Assembly (NCBI GenBank): GCA_965206445.1
Contig: CBDBJR010000001.1
Span: 434,001-498,000 of the forward strand
Length of the DNA stretch: 64,000 nucleotides
Origin: CBDBJR01 sp965206445
GTDB lineage: Bacteria > Pseudomonadota > Gammaproteobacteria > Arenicellales > Poriferihabitantaceae
Reading direction: 5' to 3'
The stretch's first letter is position 1; every line of letters starts with the position of its first letter. The notes beneath the pieces are model-generated. The model did no database searches. It was not told the origin of the DNA and saw nothing but the letters and a program-made list of their open reading frames with translations. The translations under genes and the position numbers were made by a program. Shown in pieces: positions 25,983 to 34,408 of this stretch.

Positions 25983-26603
25983 TCAGCTGCGCGGCGTCAC
26001 CCAGGTTTCCGAGATCGCCAGGAAGGCGGTGCGCATCGGTCGGCCGAAAAACACCCGATCGACCACCTGCCCGGCGGCGGGTTTGCCGTTGATCGTGATG
26101 CCCGCCTGGTCGGCTTCCAGAAAAACGCTGTACACATCGTGCGCCCGGGTGGCGCATTGCGCCGGCCCGACTTCGACCGCAAACGGCGCGCCGATTTTCT
26201 CCCATTGCAGCACCACCTCGAGCGCACCGCTGCGCACCACTTCGCGGTAGTCGGCCTGCATATCGCCTTCACTGCGCACCGCATCGAGCGCCAGATGGGT
26301 CATCTGGTCGAGCCCGCGCCGGCCCTGGAAGGCCGGAAATCGGGCGACGAAATCGGCAATCAAATACGCACTCAGCGCGGCATTGTCGGTAATGCAGAGA
26401 TTATTCGCCTGCGGGTAGCCGGCGGCCTCGTCGGGCGCCTCCAGCACAATCAGCGTGTGCCCGCGGCCATGCGGCGACAGCACGATGCGAAAAAAGACCG
26501 CCAGCGCCGACCAGTCGTCTGCGGCCTCGTTTTTCAGGTAGATGCCCGGGTTGTCGCCGCACCACTCGACCTCGCCGGGGTTGACCGGAATGCGCTGTGC
26601 CAT
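25983..26603 (-). CDS. Unknown protein, paralog of its downstream neighbour
   Basis: 206 residues, MAQRIPVNPGEVEWCGDNPGIYLKN at the start (two halves) and AISETWVTP at the end. It is similar along its whole length to the next gene, so the two arose by duplication. The sequence is mostly beta-like with alternating hydrophobic residues and has no recognised catalytic motif. It lies 74 bp after the Rieske oxygenase gene. It could form a heteromer with its paralog. Function unknown. Confidence 0.7.
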   Translation of the reverse strand: MAQRIPVNPGEVEWCGDNPGIYLKNEAADDWSALAVFFRIVLSPHGRGHTLIVLEAPDEAAGYPQANNLCITDNAALSAYLIADFVARFPAFQGRRGLDQMTHLALDAVRSEGDMQADYREVVRSGALEVVLQWEKIGAPFAVEVGPAQCATRAHDVYSVFLEADQAGITINGKPAAGQVVDRVFFGRPMRTAFLAISETWVTPRS

Positions 26604-26677
26604 GGTTCTCTGCGGTTGTCGTTTAGTGGGTTGTTTTCGGGTTAAGCCGGGCCGGGAAAACGCCGACCGCGCGGCGT

Positions 26678-28021
26678 TCAGGTGGACATGGATTGCAATT
26701 GCGCCTGCAAAAACGCCACCCGCTCGGCGCCTTCATACCGGTCGCCGGCGAAATACACCTCGGCGACCCGCTGTTGAATTTCCGACAAAAACCGCCGTTC
26801 CTCTTTTTCCCGCTGTGGCAGCCGCAACACGGTATCGCCGCCGTAGGTGTGGATCGGCTTGTCCGCAGTGGCCGCAATCGGCGCCAGCGCCTGGCCGCGG
26901 GCGACGGCGCGGATCTGCTTGCGCAGTCGATTGCGCAGCAGGGTCACGCCCTGATCGCTGGAGGCCAGATATTCGCGCCGGTGAATGTTGATTGGCCCCT
27001 GGCTGGTCCAGGCCTCCCAATCGCCCGGATTGGCCAATTGCTCGGCCCGGCTGCGATGCGCCGACTGGCCGTAAAAATCGACGCTTTCCCAGCCCACCTG
27101 GTCGCGCTTGCCCTGCCGCAGTACTTCACTTTCATCGTTAAAATGCCGCCAGCCGAATTTGCGGCTGTTGGTGTTGTCCACCGGCACCACCCACTTGGAC
27201 AAACTCGGTCGGCCGAAAAAGGTCGGCTCGGAATAGCTGCGGAACATGCCGCCGTTCTGTGCGAAGTTGGGCGTCAAGTGATCATGAAACCGGATCCACA
27301 CCAGCTCGCCGAGCCGGCGGGCATGGCTGTAGACAAACCCGCAGGGCACGGTGTGATACACGATCACCGGCAATTCGACAAAGTTTTCCAGCCCCGGAAA
27401 TTGCGGGCCGTTGATGCGCCCGTGCAAAAACACGCTGTGCATCGGGTCCATCGAGTTTTCGCTCTCCTGCAGCCAGTTGCACGGCGAGTGAATCGAATAC
27501 GGCACCAGATCGTGGCCGGGTATGGCCATCGAATCGAGCATCGGGAAATCGGGTTTGAGGTCGGGCGGCCCCAGATAGGCAAAGATCAGGCCGTGCATTT
27601 CCAGCGTCGGGTACGCGCCCAGGCAGAGCTGATTTTTTGTCTTGCTGTCGGCCGGCTCGCCGGGGGTGTCGAGGATGCGGCCGTCGACGGCGAAGTGCCA
27701 GCCGTGGTAGGCGCAGCGGATGCCGTGTTGTTCGATTTTGCCGTACTCGAGCGACATGCGCCGGTGCGCACAGTGTTTGTGCACCAGGCCGATGGCGCCG
27801 CTTAAATCCCGAAACACAACCAGGTCCTCGCCCAGTATCCGTATCACCTCGGGGCGGTCGCCCAATTGTGACGACATCGCCACCGGGTGCCAGCAGCGGC
27901 GCAGATATTCACCGCCGGGCGTGCCCGGATTGACGTGGGTGAGCTCGGCATCCTCGCCGGGCATTTCGGCCAGGTGATAGCCGTGGAAAGGGTTATCGAC
28001 CCATCTGGTATCTGTTGACAT
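26678..28021 (-). CDS. Rieske non-heme iron oxygenase, alpha subunit
   Basis: 447 residues. The Rieske cluster ligands are C84 and H86 (KHCAHRR) and C103 and H106 (CAYHGWHF). The catalytic mononuclear iron motif is in ENSMDPMHSVFLH: D192, H195 and H200, with the bridging N189. The layout matches phthalate/vanillate-type ring-hydroxylating or demethylating oxygenases with no beta subunit. Electrons presumably come from the ferredoxin encoded 26 bp upstream; a reductase is not present in the window. Substrate unknown. The C-terminal ~100 residues are charged and helix-rich. Confidence 0.9.
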   Translation of the reverse strand: MSTDTRWVDNPFHGYHLAEMPGEDAELTHVNPGTPGGEYLRRCWHPVAMSSQLGDRPEVIRILGEDLVVFRDLSGAIGLVHKHCAHRRMSLEYGKIEQHGIRCAYHGWHFAVDGRILDTPGEPADSKTKNQLCLGAYPTLEMHGLIFAYLGPPDLKPDFPMLDSMAIPGHDLVPYSIHSPCNWLQESENSMDPMHSVFLHGRINGPQFPGLENFVELPVIVYHTVPCGFVYSHARRLGELVWIRFHDHLTPNFAQNGGMFRSYSEPTFFGRPSLSKWVVPVDNTNSRKFGWRHFNDESEVLRQGKRDQVGWESVDFYGQSAHRSRAEQLANPGDWEAWTSQGPINIHRREYLASSDQGVTLLRNRLRKQIRAVARGQALAPIAATADKPIHTYGGDTVLRLPQREKEERRFLSEIQQRVAEVYFAGDRYEGAERVAFLQAQLQSMST

Positions 28022-28047
28022 GATTGCACCTCAGCGGGCGGATGGTA

Positions 28048-28377
28048 TCATTCCGGCAGCCGAATGAATATCTTTTCGCCGATCACTTTGGTCGGATAGG
28101 TGGCCAAATCCACTTCCGCCGGCGCCGTCAATGCCTTGCCGGTAGGAATATGAAACTGCGCCTGATGCAGCGGGCATTCGATGGTGTCGCCGTCGATCAA
28201 GCCCTCGGCCATGCAGGCAAACGCATGCGTACAGAGGTTATCGATTGCATAGAACCGGTCGCCGACACGGCACAGCGCGACGTGAAATCGACCGACGCTG
28301 ACGGCCAGCGCCTCCTCATCGTCCAGCTCGCCGGTATCGGCTACCGGGTGCCAGTTGTCGTCTGTCGGGCGGTTCAT
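28048..28377 (-). CDS. Rieske-type [2Fe-2S] ferredoxin
   Basis: 109 residues. Cluster ligands are C49 and H51 (LCTHAFACM) and C68 and H71 (CPLHQAQF), as in bacterial biphenyl/naphthalene-type ferredoxins. NirD-like small subunits share the fold, but pairing with the oxygenase 26 bp downstream makes an electron-transfer partner the best call. It is the first gene of the five-gene minus-strand operon. Confidence 0.88.
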   Translation of the reverse strand: MNRPTDDNWHPVADTGELDDEEALAVSVGRFHVALCRVGDRFYAIDNLCTHAFACMAEGLIDGDTIECPLHQAQFHIPTGKALTAPAEVDLATYPTKVIGEKIFIRLPE

Positions 28378-28516
28378 CGGGCGGTTGACCGGTGATCATG
28401 GCAATCAAACAGCGGCGATAATCAAACAGCCGCCAGCCGCTTTACGGCAGCGCGTATAGTACAATCATACCGCCCGAATAGTCATCTATGGCAACTCTGA
28501 TTAATTATCATATTGA
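28378..28516 (-). promoter_or_regulatory. Upstream region of the Rieske operon with a direct repeat
   Basis: AATCAAACAGC occurs twice, at 28403-28413 and 28420-28430, 17 bp apart and about 30-50 bp before the ferredoxin start. A direct repeat at that spacing could be an operator. A -10-like element is visible nearby on the minus strand but without a matching -35. The role is a guess. Confidence 0.3.
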
Positions 28517-28633
28517 TTACTTATAATACAGCCCGTCAACGGAGGGAGGACATTCCTCCTTACAAGTAGCCCCCCTGAATGTTTTGTCGCATTTGATGTA
28601 AAAAAATCAGATGCGTTTATCGCGTGGTGTCGA

Positions 28634-29344
28634 TTGTGGATGAAAAACACGGCCCGGGCGCTGGCTGCCGACGCTGCGTGTTATATATGGCTGGGGGCCG
28701 ACCAGAAAAACCATTTTCAACCGCTGCCGGATTTTATGATAATGATGCGGGAGTTTGAAGAATTTACCTCTCGCTCTTTCATTACGATGAGAAACCAGAG
28801 AGGGTACGGGACGCAGAAAAACTGGATGTCCGTCAGACAAGAATGCCTTTATTACATAAAAGGCGATCCGTTTTTTCAAGTCCAATACACGGACATACCA
28901 AAAATTCTAAGAGGGTATTATAAAGAGATAAACGGCAAGCGCGTAGATAACGTTGCCAGAAGCAAATCGGAAAACATCCGCCCTGGCAATGTGTGGGTTG
29001 ATATTCAGCAGGTTTTCTATCGGATGGTAGAAAATGTGAACGGGTGCTATGCCCAGAAGCCCATAAAAAGCATAGCGAGGATTATCACCGCCAGCTCTAA
29101 AAAAGATGATCTGGTGATTGATTTATTTGGACACTCCGGCACGACCCTGATAGTGTCGGAAATGTTAGACCGGAAGTGTTTTATTGCGGATAACGACCCG
29201 GTTTTTTGTGAAATAATGATTAGACGGCTGGAGCACTTTAGAACAACAGGAGAAACAGGCTGGCAAAACAGCAACTCTTTTGCAAATGAGCACTCACCAC
29301 CCCAAACCCCGGCCAGACCGGGGCCTGGCCGGCATTGGATATAA
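28634..29344 (+). CDS. Adenine/cytosine-N DNA methyltransferase, N-terminally eroded
   Basis: 236 residues from ATG 28634. The C-terminal AdoMet motif DLFGHSGTTLIVSEMLDRK and the flanking CYAQKPIKSIARII are those of site-specific N6-adenine/N4-cytosine methylases (PF01555 type). The frame is open upstream to 28517 and reads FLLTSSPPE where the catalytic TSPPY motif belongs; the key aromatic is replaced by Glu and everything before it is missing. The normal N-terminus is blocked by a stop at 28514. A + frame ATG at 28488 (MATLINYHIDYL) may be the old start, now out of frame. GC content is clearly below that of its neighbours, which suggests transfer. No restriction enzyme gene is adjacent. Probably inactive. 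Confidence 0.7.
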   Translation: MWMKNTARALAADAACYIWLGADQKNHFQPLPDFMIMMREFEEFTSRSFITMRNQRGYGTQKNWMSVRQECLYYIKGDPFFQVQYTDIPKILRGYYKEINGKRVDNVARSKSENIRPGNVWVDIQQVFYRMVENVNGCYAQKPIKSIARIITASSKKDDLVIDLFGHSGTTLIVSEMLDRKCFIADNDPVFCEIMIRRLEHFRTTGETGWQNSNSFANEHSPPQTPARPGPGRHWI

Positions 29345-29492
29345 ACCCGGCTACGTGGCGGCCGCAGTCGGCGATAAAAATACCCCGTTACCCCGCATTC
29401 TACCGCCCACCCCCCCCAACCCAACCCATGCACCCGAATAAACCAACCCGCCCACCCCGGCCCGAAAGCAAACCAACCTGAGGAACACCTCA

Positions 29493-30824
29493 ATGCTCAC
29501 CACCGCCCCCGCGACCCAACCCGTCCCGCTGCAAGCCGCGCTTGACGCCGCCGAAGCCGCCTACGCCGCCGCCCACCCGGCGAGCGCCGAATACTACCGC
29601 CGCTCGACCGCCTCGATGCCCGGCGGCAACACGCGCACGGTCATCCACTTCAGCCCGTTCCCGCTGATGTTCACCGCCGGCCACGGCGCGCACCTGACCG
29701 ACGCCGACGGCAAAACCTATCTCGACTTCATGGGCGAATACACCGCCGCCCTCTACGGCCACTCCGACCCGACCATCACCGCCGCGCTGCGCCGCGCCCT
29801 GGACAACGGCCTGGTGCGCGGCGGCGCGAGCGACTGCGAAGCCGCCCTCGCACGCAGCATCTGCGACCGCTTCCCGGCCATCGACCGCGTCCGGTTTTGC
29901 AACTCCGGCACCGAGGCCAACCTGTACGCCCTCAGCGCCGCCCGCGCCTGGAGCGGGCGCACCGACATCATCGTCATGCACGCCGGCTATCACGGCGGCG
30001 TATTCTATTTCGGCGGCGCCGGGCCGTTAAATGCACCCATGCCGTTTCACCGCGTCACATACAACGACACCGACGCCGCAGTCGCCAAAATCCGCGCCGT
30101 CGGCGGCGATTTGGCCGCGGTCATCGTCGAGCCGATGCTCGGCGGTGGCGGCTGCATCCCGGCGACCGCAGAATTTCTACACGCCCTGCGCGCCGCGACC
30201 GAACAACACGGCGCCCTGCTGATATTCGATGAAGTCATGACCTCGCGCCTCGCGCCCGGCGGCCTGCACGGACAACACGGCATCACCCCCGACCTGGTCA
30301 CCCTCGGCAAATACATCGGCGGCGGCATGCCCTGCGGCGCGTTTGGCGGCCGCGCCGACCTCATGGCTCGGTTCGACCCACGCACAGCCGGGCACTGGCC
30401 CCATGCCGGCACCTTCAACAACAACGTCATGACCATGGCCGCCGGCCTCGCCGGCCTGACCCGGGTCTACCCCCCCGAGCGCATCGCCCCGTTCAACGCC
30501 CTGGGCGACGGCCTGCGCACCAGCCTCACGGCCGCCATCAAACACGCCGACGTCCCGATGACGGTAACCGGGCTGGGGTCGATGACCGCATTCCACTTCG
30601 GCCATGCGCCCATCACCTGCCCGCAAGACGCGGCTGTCGTGCCCGACGCCCTCAAGGCGATTTTGCATCTGGACCTGATTGCCCTGGGGCTGTATTACGC
30701 CCGCCGCGGCATGATCAACCTGTCGCTGCCGACCACCGAAGCCGACACCACCGCATTCGCCGCCGCCTTTGGCGCCGTCGTCACCGCCCGGGCAGAGCTG
30801 ATCCAGGCCGCAGTAACCGGCTGA
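29493..30824 (+). CDS. Class III PLP-dependent aminotransferase (glutamate-1-semialdehyde mutase-like)
   Basis: 443 residues. MPGGNTRTV and DADGKTYLDFMGEYTAALYGH mark the GSA-aminotransferase branch. FCNSGTEANLYAL binds the cofactor phosphate, D246 (LIFDEVMTSR) contacts the pyridine nitrogen, and K273 (TLGKYIGGGMP) forms the Schiff base. A good GAGGA lies about 9 bases before the ATG. The N-terminus and GGL-HG-QHG segment differ from housekeeping HemL, so it is more likely a secondary-metabolism or amino-acid aminomutase/aminotransferase. It stands alone; its substrate cannot be read. Confidence 0.85.
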   Translation: MLTTAPATQPVPLQAALDAAEAAYAAAHPASAEYYRRSTASMPGGNTRTVIHFSPFPLMFTAGHGAHLTDADGKTYLDFMGEYTAALYGHSDPTITAALRRALDNGLVRGGASDCEAALARSICDRFPAIDRVRFCNSGTEANLYALSAARAWSGRTDIIVMHAGYHGGVFYFGGAGPLNAPMPFHRVTYNDTDAAVAKIRAVGGDLAAVIVEPMLGGGGCIPATAEFLHALRAATEQHGALLIFDEVMTSRLAPGGLHGQHGITPDLVTLGKYIGGGMPCGAFGGRADLMARFDPRTAGHWPHAGTFNNNVMTMAAGLAGLTRVYPPERIAPFNALGDGLRTSLTAAIKHADVPMTVTGLGSMTAFHFGHAPITCPQDAAVVPDALKAILHLDLIALGLYYARRGMINLSLPTTEADTTAFAAAFGAVVTARAELIQAAVTG

Positions 30825-30850
30825 CCACCGCAACCGCCAACCTAAAGGAG

Positions 30851-30880
30851 CACGGGCATTCCTGCCCGTGTTTGTTTATT
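30851..30880 (+). terminator. Hairpin terminator after the aminotransferase gene
   Basis: Stem CACGGGCA/TGCCCGTG (8 bp, loop TTCC, 30851-30870) followed by TTTGTTTATT. It overlaps the end of the convergent gene and may act in both directions. Stem and loop belong to the same family as the hairpins at 37106 and 38329. Confidence 0.7.
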
Positions 30881-31229
30881 GCACCGCCGGCCTCGCCCAC
30901 AGGCTCGGCAAAGTAATAAATTCGGCCGCTATCTCCGGCGTAGCGACGTCCAGCTTAAGCGGTTGGGTAAAGGTGATCAGATCATGTTCGTCCAACCCTT
31001 TCAAGTAGTCCGCTACCGACTCGATTGTGCTTTCATCAACGAAAATGCCGTGCAAGCTATATACATCCTCGTCAGTCCACTCCGCCACCGCCACATGAAC
31101 GTTGCCCCGCGCCACCTCACGCAGCGCCTGCATATAGACGTCATCCCGCAGACTCGCCGAGTAGCCATACAAAGGAATCGGTGTGTACGAATCATCGGGA
31201 CGAAACAGGTCAGCAAACCCCCTGATCAT
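30876..31229 (-). CDS. Small protein of unknown function
   Basis: 117 residues (MIRGFADLFRPDDSYTPIPLYG...). Acidic, no signal peptide or membrane helix, no recognised family. It ends the minus-strand block and follows rlmH by about 30 bp. Those bases consist of a 7-bp tandem repeat that supplies several AGGA sequences in front of the ATG. Real-gene status rests on length, codon use and operon position. Confidence 0.6.
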   Translation of the reverse strand: MIRGFADLFRPDDSYTPIPLYGYSASLRDDVYMQALREVARGNVHVAVAEWTDEDVYSLHGIFVDESTIESVADYLKGLDEHDLITFTQPLKLDVATPEIAAEFITLPSLWARPAVQ

Positions 31230-31268
31230 TCCTAATTCCTAATTCCTAATTCCTGATTCCTAATTCCC
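31228..31268 (-). repeat. Heptanucleotide tandem repeat containing Shine-Dalgarno cores
   Basis: ATTCCTA is repeated about six times (one unit ATTCCTG, the last partial). Read on the minus strand it is AGGAAT-T repeated, ending against the ATG of the small gene at 31229. The rlmH stop codon (TAG) lies inside the first unit. Confidence 0.85.
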
Positions 31269-31748
31269 GCCGCAGGCGGACCGATGGTAGGGCTGATTGT
31301 CCAGGATCGCGCAGCAGCGGAACAATTGCTCGGCCACCACCACCCTGGCCACCGGATGCGCCAGCGTCAGCGCCGACAGCGACCAGACCGCATCGCAGGC
31401 CGATAGCATCTCCCGGCTCAGGCCTTCCGGGCCGCCGATAATCAACGCCGCTTGCCGGCCCTGTTGCAGCCATTGCGCCATGGTCTGCGCGAGCTCGGTG
31501 GTGGACCGGCGTTGCCCGTTCCGGTCGAGTGCAATGCACACACTGCCGGGCGGGATGCGGGCTTTTATCTTTTCTTCTTCGGCCTGCATCAGCCGGGCCA
31601 GCGGCGCATTGCGGCTGCGTTTTTCGGCGGCGATTTCTATCAGCCGGAGCGCAAACCGGCCGCGGATGCGCCGGGCGTAGTGTTCAAAGCCCTGCACTAC
31701 CCAGTCCGGCATCTTGTCGCCGACCGCCACGATATGCAGTTTCAACAT
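31260..31748 (-). CDS. rlmH: 23S rRNA (pseudouridine1915-N3)-methyltransferase RlmH
   Basis: 162 residues, slightly longer than the usual 155. MLKLHIVAVGDKMPDWV, GGPEGLS (SPOUT-fold AdoMet knot) and the C-terminal EQLFRCCAILDNQPYHR are diagnostic. RlmH methylates the pseudouridine in helix 69 of 23S rRNA on the 70S ribosome. Order nadD-rsfS-rlmH is common in gammaproteobacteria. The seven residues after YHR are an extension running into the tandem repeat. Confidence 0.95.
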   Translation of the reverse strand: MLKLHIVAVGDKMPDWVVQGFEHYARRIRGRFALRLIEIAAEKRSRNAPLARLMQAEEEKIKARIPPGSVCIALDRNGQRRSTTELAQTMAQWLQQGRQAALIIGGPEGLSREMLSACDAVWSLSALTLAHPVARVVVAEQLFRCCAILDNQPYHRSACGGN

Positions 31749-31785
31749 GCGCGCGCGCGGCGTTGGTCAAGCGGCGGCAGCGCGC

Positions 31786-32169
31786 TTACCCCTGACCGAG
31801 GTTGGCCGTGTCGCGCCCCAGATGCTCGTCCCACAGGCCTTCCAGATCATACAGTTTGCGGGTTTTTGCCTGCATGATATGCACCACCACATCGACGAAA
31901 TCGACCAGCACCCAATCGTTGGACTGTTCGCCTTCGATGCCGATATGCCGCCAGCCGGCGCGCTGCATGTATTCGAGCACCCGGTTGGCCAGGGTTTTGA
32001 CATGGCGCTCGGAAGTGCCGGTGGCAATCACCATGTAATCGGTTATGTCGGTCAGCGTGCGGACATCGAGAATGCGGATATCTTCGCCTTTGGCGTCTTC
32101 GAGTCCGGCGACCACGCGGTCGCATAAATCGGCGGCGGGCGGCGGTGGGTTTGATTGGTCGGTGGTCAT
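31786..32169 (-). CDS. rsfS: Ribosomal silencing factor RsfS
   Basis: 127 residues. The conserved core is GEDIRILDVRTLTDITDYMVIATGTS (seen in parts) and GEQSNDWVLVDFVDVVVHIM. The factor binds uL14 and blocks subunit joining in starvation. It lies 40 bp after nadD and 37 bp before rlmH, the usual arrangement. Confidence 0.95.
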   Translation of the reverse strand: MTTDQSNPPPPAADLCDRVVAGLEDAKGEDIRILDVRTLTDITDYMVIATGTSERHVKTLANRVLEYMQRAGWRHIGIEGEQSNDWVLVDFVDVVVHIMQAKTRKLYDLEGLWDEHLGRDTANLGQG

Positions 32170-32208
32170 ATTGGGTCGTTGGGTTGCGGGTTGTTATGCG
32201 AAAAGGTG

Positions 32209-32847
32209 CTATCCCGATTGATACAGCCGGGATGCGCAGATGTATTCCCAGACGCCCGCCGGCACATCATCGGCGGCGTTTTCAGCCGCCGCAATGCGTC
32301 GGCGGATGGCGGTGGCGGACAGGGCATGGGGCTGAATCGCCAATAGCAGAATGCCGGGCGTGTGCGCCCGTAGCGGCAGTTCAAGCTGCCGGCTGCACCA
32401 CCAGTCGGGCAACGGATCGGGCAGCCGCCAAGGCGGGCGCTGCATCACCAGCAGGTGCGCCTGCTCGATCACCTGCTGCCATTGGTGCCAGCGCTCGAGC
32501 GTCAGCGCCGCATCCAGCCCGACAATCAAGCACGGCATATCGTCCGGTCGCTCCTGTCTGAACGCGTGTATCGTCTCACTCATATACGACGGCGGGCAGC
32601 GCCTGAGCTCGCGATCATCGCAGTAAAACCCGGCTTCATCCGCCACGGCAATCTGCACCATGCGCAATCGCTGGGCGGCCGAGGCCGACGGTGGCGGGCG
32701 GTGGTGCGGCACCCGCGCCGGGACGAAAAAAATCTCTTCCAGTCGGGTCAGCGCTTTGACTTGCCGCAGCGCCGCGATATGGCCGCGGTGAATCGGGTCG
32801 AACGTGCCGCCAAAAATACCGAACAGCCCGGTTGAGGTGCGCATCAT
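32209..32847 (-). CDS. nadD: Nicotinate-nucleotide adenylyltransferase NadD
   Basis: 212 residues from the double ATG at 32847/32844. GGTFDPIHRGH (13-23) is the nucleotidyltransferase (T/H)xGH motif, and ALSATAIRRRIA near the C-terminus is the ISSTxIR-type motif, here with SATAIR. It makes nicotinic acid adenine dinucleotide for NAD synthesis. A longer open frame to 32895 has no similarity and would reach the previous gene. Confidence 0.93.
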   Translation of the reverse strand: MMRTSTGLFGIFGGTFDPIHRGHIAALRQVKALTRLEEIFFVPARVPHHRPPPSASAAQRLRMVQIAVADEAGFYCDDRELRRCPPSYMSETIHAFRQERPDDMPCLIVGLDAALTLERWHQWQQVIEQAHLLVMQRPPWRLPDPLPDWWCSRQLELPLRAHTPGILLLAIQPHALSATAIRRRIAAAENAADDVPAGVWEYICASRLYQSG

Positions 32848-32898
32848 CGCAAACCATGGCCGTGGCCGTCCGGGCGGCCCGCGCCGGTGGGGCAACGG

Positions 32899-33540
32899 TC
32901 ACGCACGCGGAAAAGCGGCCGGGTTGAGCGGCGCAAAATCGCCGGCCAGCAGCAGCCCAATCGCCGCCAGCAGCGCCGGTGCCGCCGCGCGCAGCCGCGC
33001 CCGCAGTTGCGGCAAACCGAGCTCGCGCACCGCCAGGCCGGGCCCGTCCACAACCAGCTTCAGGCAGACAAAGCGCCGGCATTCAAAGCCCGGTACGCGC
33101 GCAATGCCGGCCGCTTCCATATCATAGACCCCCGATTCGGCGTAGCGGGTTTCCGGCTCGGCGACCGTGCGCACGACCGTTTGCGGCAGCCCGTCCAATG
33201 GCCCGGCCAATCGCGGCCCGGTCAACGGCCACACCGCATCATCCGTCGCATCAACCACGGTATGGGCCTGCACCAGCGTCCCGCCGGCATATTCACCGCT
33301 GCCGGCCACGCCAAAATTGCACCAGATCGCGTTGGCCTGCGCCCGCGGCGGCTGCATCAGCGCCCGCGCCGCCCGTTGTGCCGCCGCCGCACCCTGACCG
33401 CAGATCGACAGGCTCGCCGCCGCGCCCCGAAAACAACGCTGCCCAGGCGCGTCGGCCGCCGGCACCCGCCGCAGGCGCAGGCCCTGAATAATCGGCTGCG
33501 CTTCGGCGGCGTGGGCGACAATGAATTGCAGCACGCGCAT
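32899..33540 (-). CDS. Nucleoside phosphorylase/nucleosidase-family protein
   Basis: 213 residues from MRVLQFIVAHAAEAQPII. CNFGVAGS and GVYDMEAAGIARV are the substrate-binding motifs of the purine phosphorylase/MTA-SAH nucleosidase superfamily; KLVVDGPG takes the place of the catalytic Asp region. Its start overlaps the stop of the glycosyltransferase gene (TGATG), so translation is probably coupled. The protein is shorter than typical phosphorylases (about 240), and the base specificity is unclear. Confidence 0.7.
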   Translation of the reverse strand: MRVLQFIVAHAAEAQPIIQGLRLRRVPAADAPGQRCFRGAAASLSICGQGAAAAQRAARALMQPPRAQANAIWCNFGVAGSGEYAGGTLVQAHTVVDATDDAVWPLTGPRLAGPLDGLPQTVVRTVAEPETRYAESGVYDMEAAGIARVPGFECRRFVCLKLVVDGPGLAVRELGLPQLRARLRAAAPALLAAIGLLLAGDFAPLNPAAFPRA

Positions 33541-34376
33541 CACCGCGCCACCGCCGCGGCCAGCCCGGCCTGCAGCGTTTGCCGGTATCGCTCGGCCTGC
33601 GCGAGTCGTCCGCGCTTGAGGGCGCCATGCACCAGAATCCGGCATTTCTGCATCAGCATCTGCTGCGTCATCTGCTGCTCCCGCTCACCCAGCACCTGGC
33701 TTTGCAGCAGCCCGGCCAGCGCCCGCACGCGAAACCGATCCATCGCCGCAAACCGCCGCGACAGTTGATCGGCATGACCGCCATACTTGATCACCAGCTT
33801 GTCCGGCACCAGCTCGATTGGGTAGCGGCAGAAGATGCGTAGCCATAGGTCGTAATCCTCGCACGCCGGCAATGTCGGGTCAAACAAACCGACCGCCTCA
33901 AACACCGACCGATGGATGACAACGGCCGACGGTGAAACACAGCACAGCGGCAGGCAGTGCGTGAAAATCGCCCCCGCCGGTTTCGCATGCCGCCGCCCCG
34001 GATTGACCCGGCGGCCGTTGCGAATCCAGATCTCATCGGTATGGCACAGCAGGCTGTCCGGATGCCGCCGCAGCATTTCCGCCTGCCGGTACAGCTTGTC
34101 CGGCAGCCAGGCATCGTCCGAGTCCAGCAAGGCCACCCACTCGGTGCGGGCGGCCAGAATACCCCGGTTGCGTGCACTGCTGACCCCGCCGCGGGCCTGC
34201 CGCAGCAGCTCGACCTCGGGATACTGCGCGCGCACCAGCTCGCCGGAGCCATCGTCGGAGCCGTCATCGACGACGATGACCCGCGCGGGCGGCAGCGATT
34301 GCCCGAGCGCCGACTCGATTGCCCGCGCCAGGCAATGCGCTCGATTATGCGTCGGAATGACGACCGAGATGTTCAT
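33540..34376 (-). CDS. Family 2 glycosyltransferase
   Basis: 278 residues from MNISVVIPTHNRAHCLARAI. The GT-A fold shows VIVVDDGSDDGS, GVSSARNRGI, and the metal-binding DSDD (LLDSDDAWLPDKL). EDYDLWLRI supplies the later catalytic acid. No membrane segment. The fusion-free, soluble protein is probably an inner-face sugar transferase for a polysaccharide or lipid-linked glycan. It sits among housekeeping genes, downstream of the Fic gene (32 bp). Confidence 0.88.
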   Translation of the reverse strand: MNISVVIPTHNRAHCLARAIESALGQSLPPARVIVVDDGSDDGSGELVRAQYPEVELLRQARGGVSSARNRGILAARTEWVALLDSDDAWLPDKLYRQAEMLRRHPDSLLCHTDEIWIRNGRRVNPGRRHAKPAGAIFTHCLPLCCVSPSAVVIHRSVFEAVGLFDPTLPACEDYDLWLRIFCRYPIELVPDKLVIKYGGHADQLSRRFAAMDRFRVRALAGLLQSQVLGEREQQMTQQMLMQKCRILVHGALKRGRLAQAERYRQTLQAGLAAAVAR

Positions 34377-34408
34377 TTGTGGAAGGGCAGACGCCGCGTC
34401 TTTACGCC

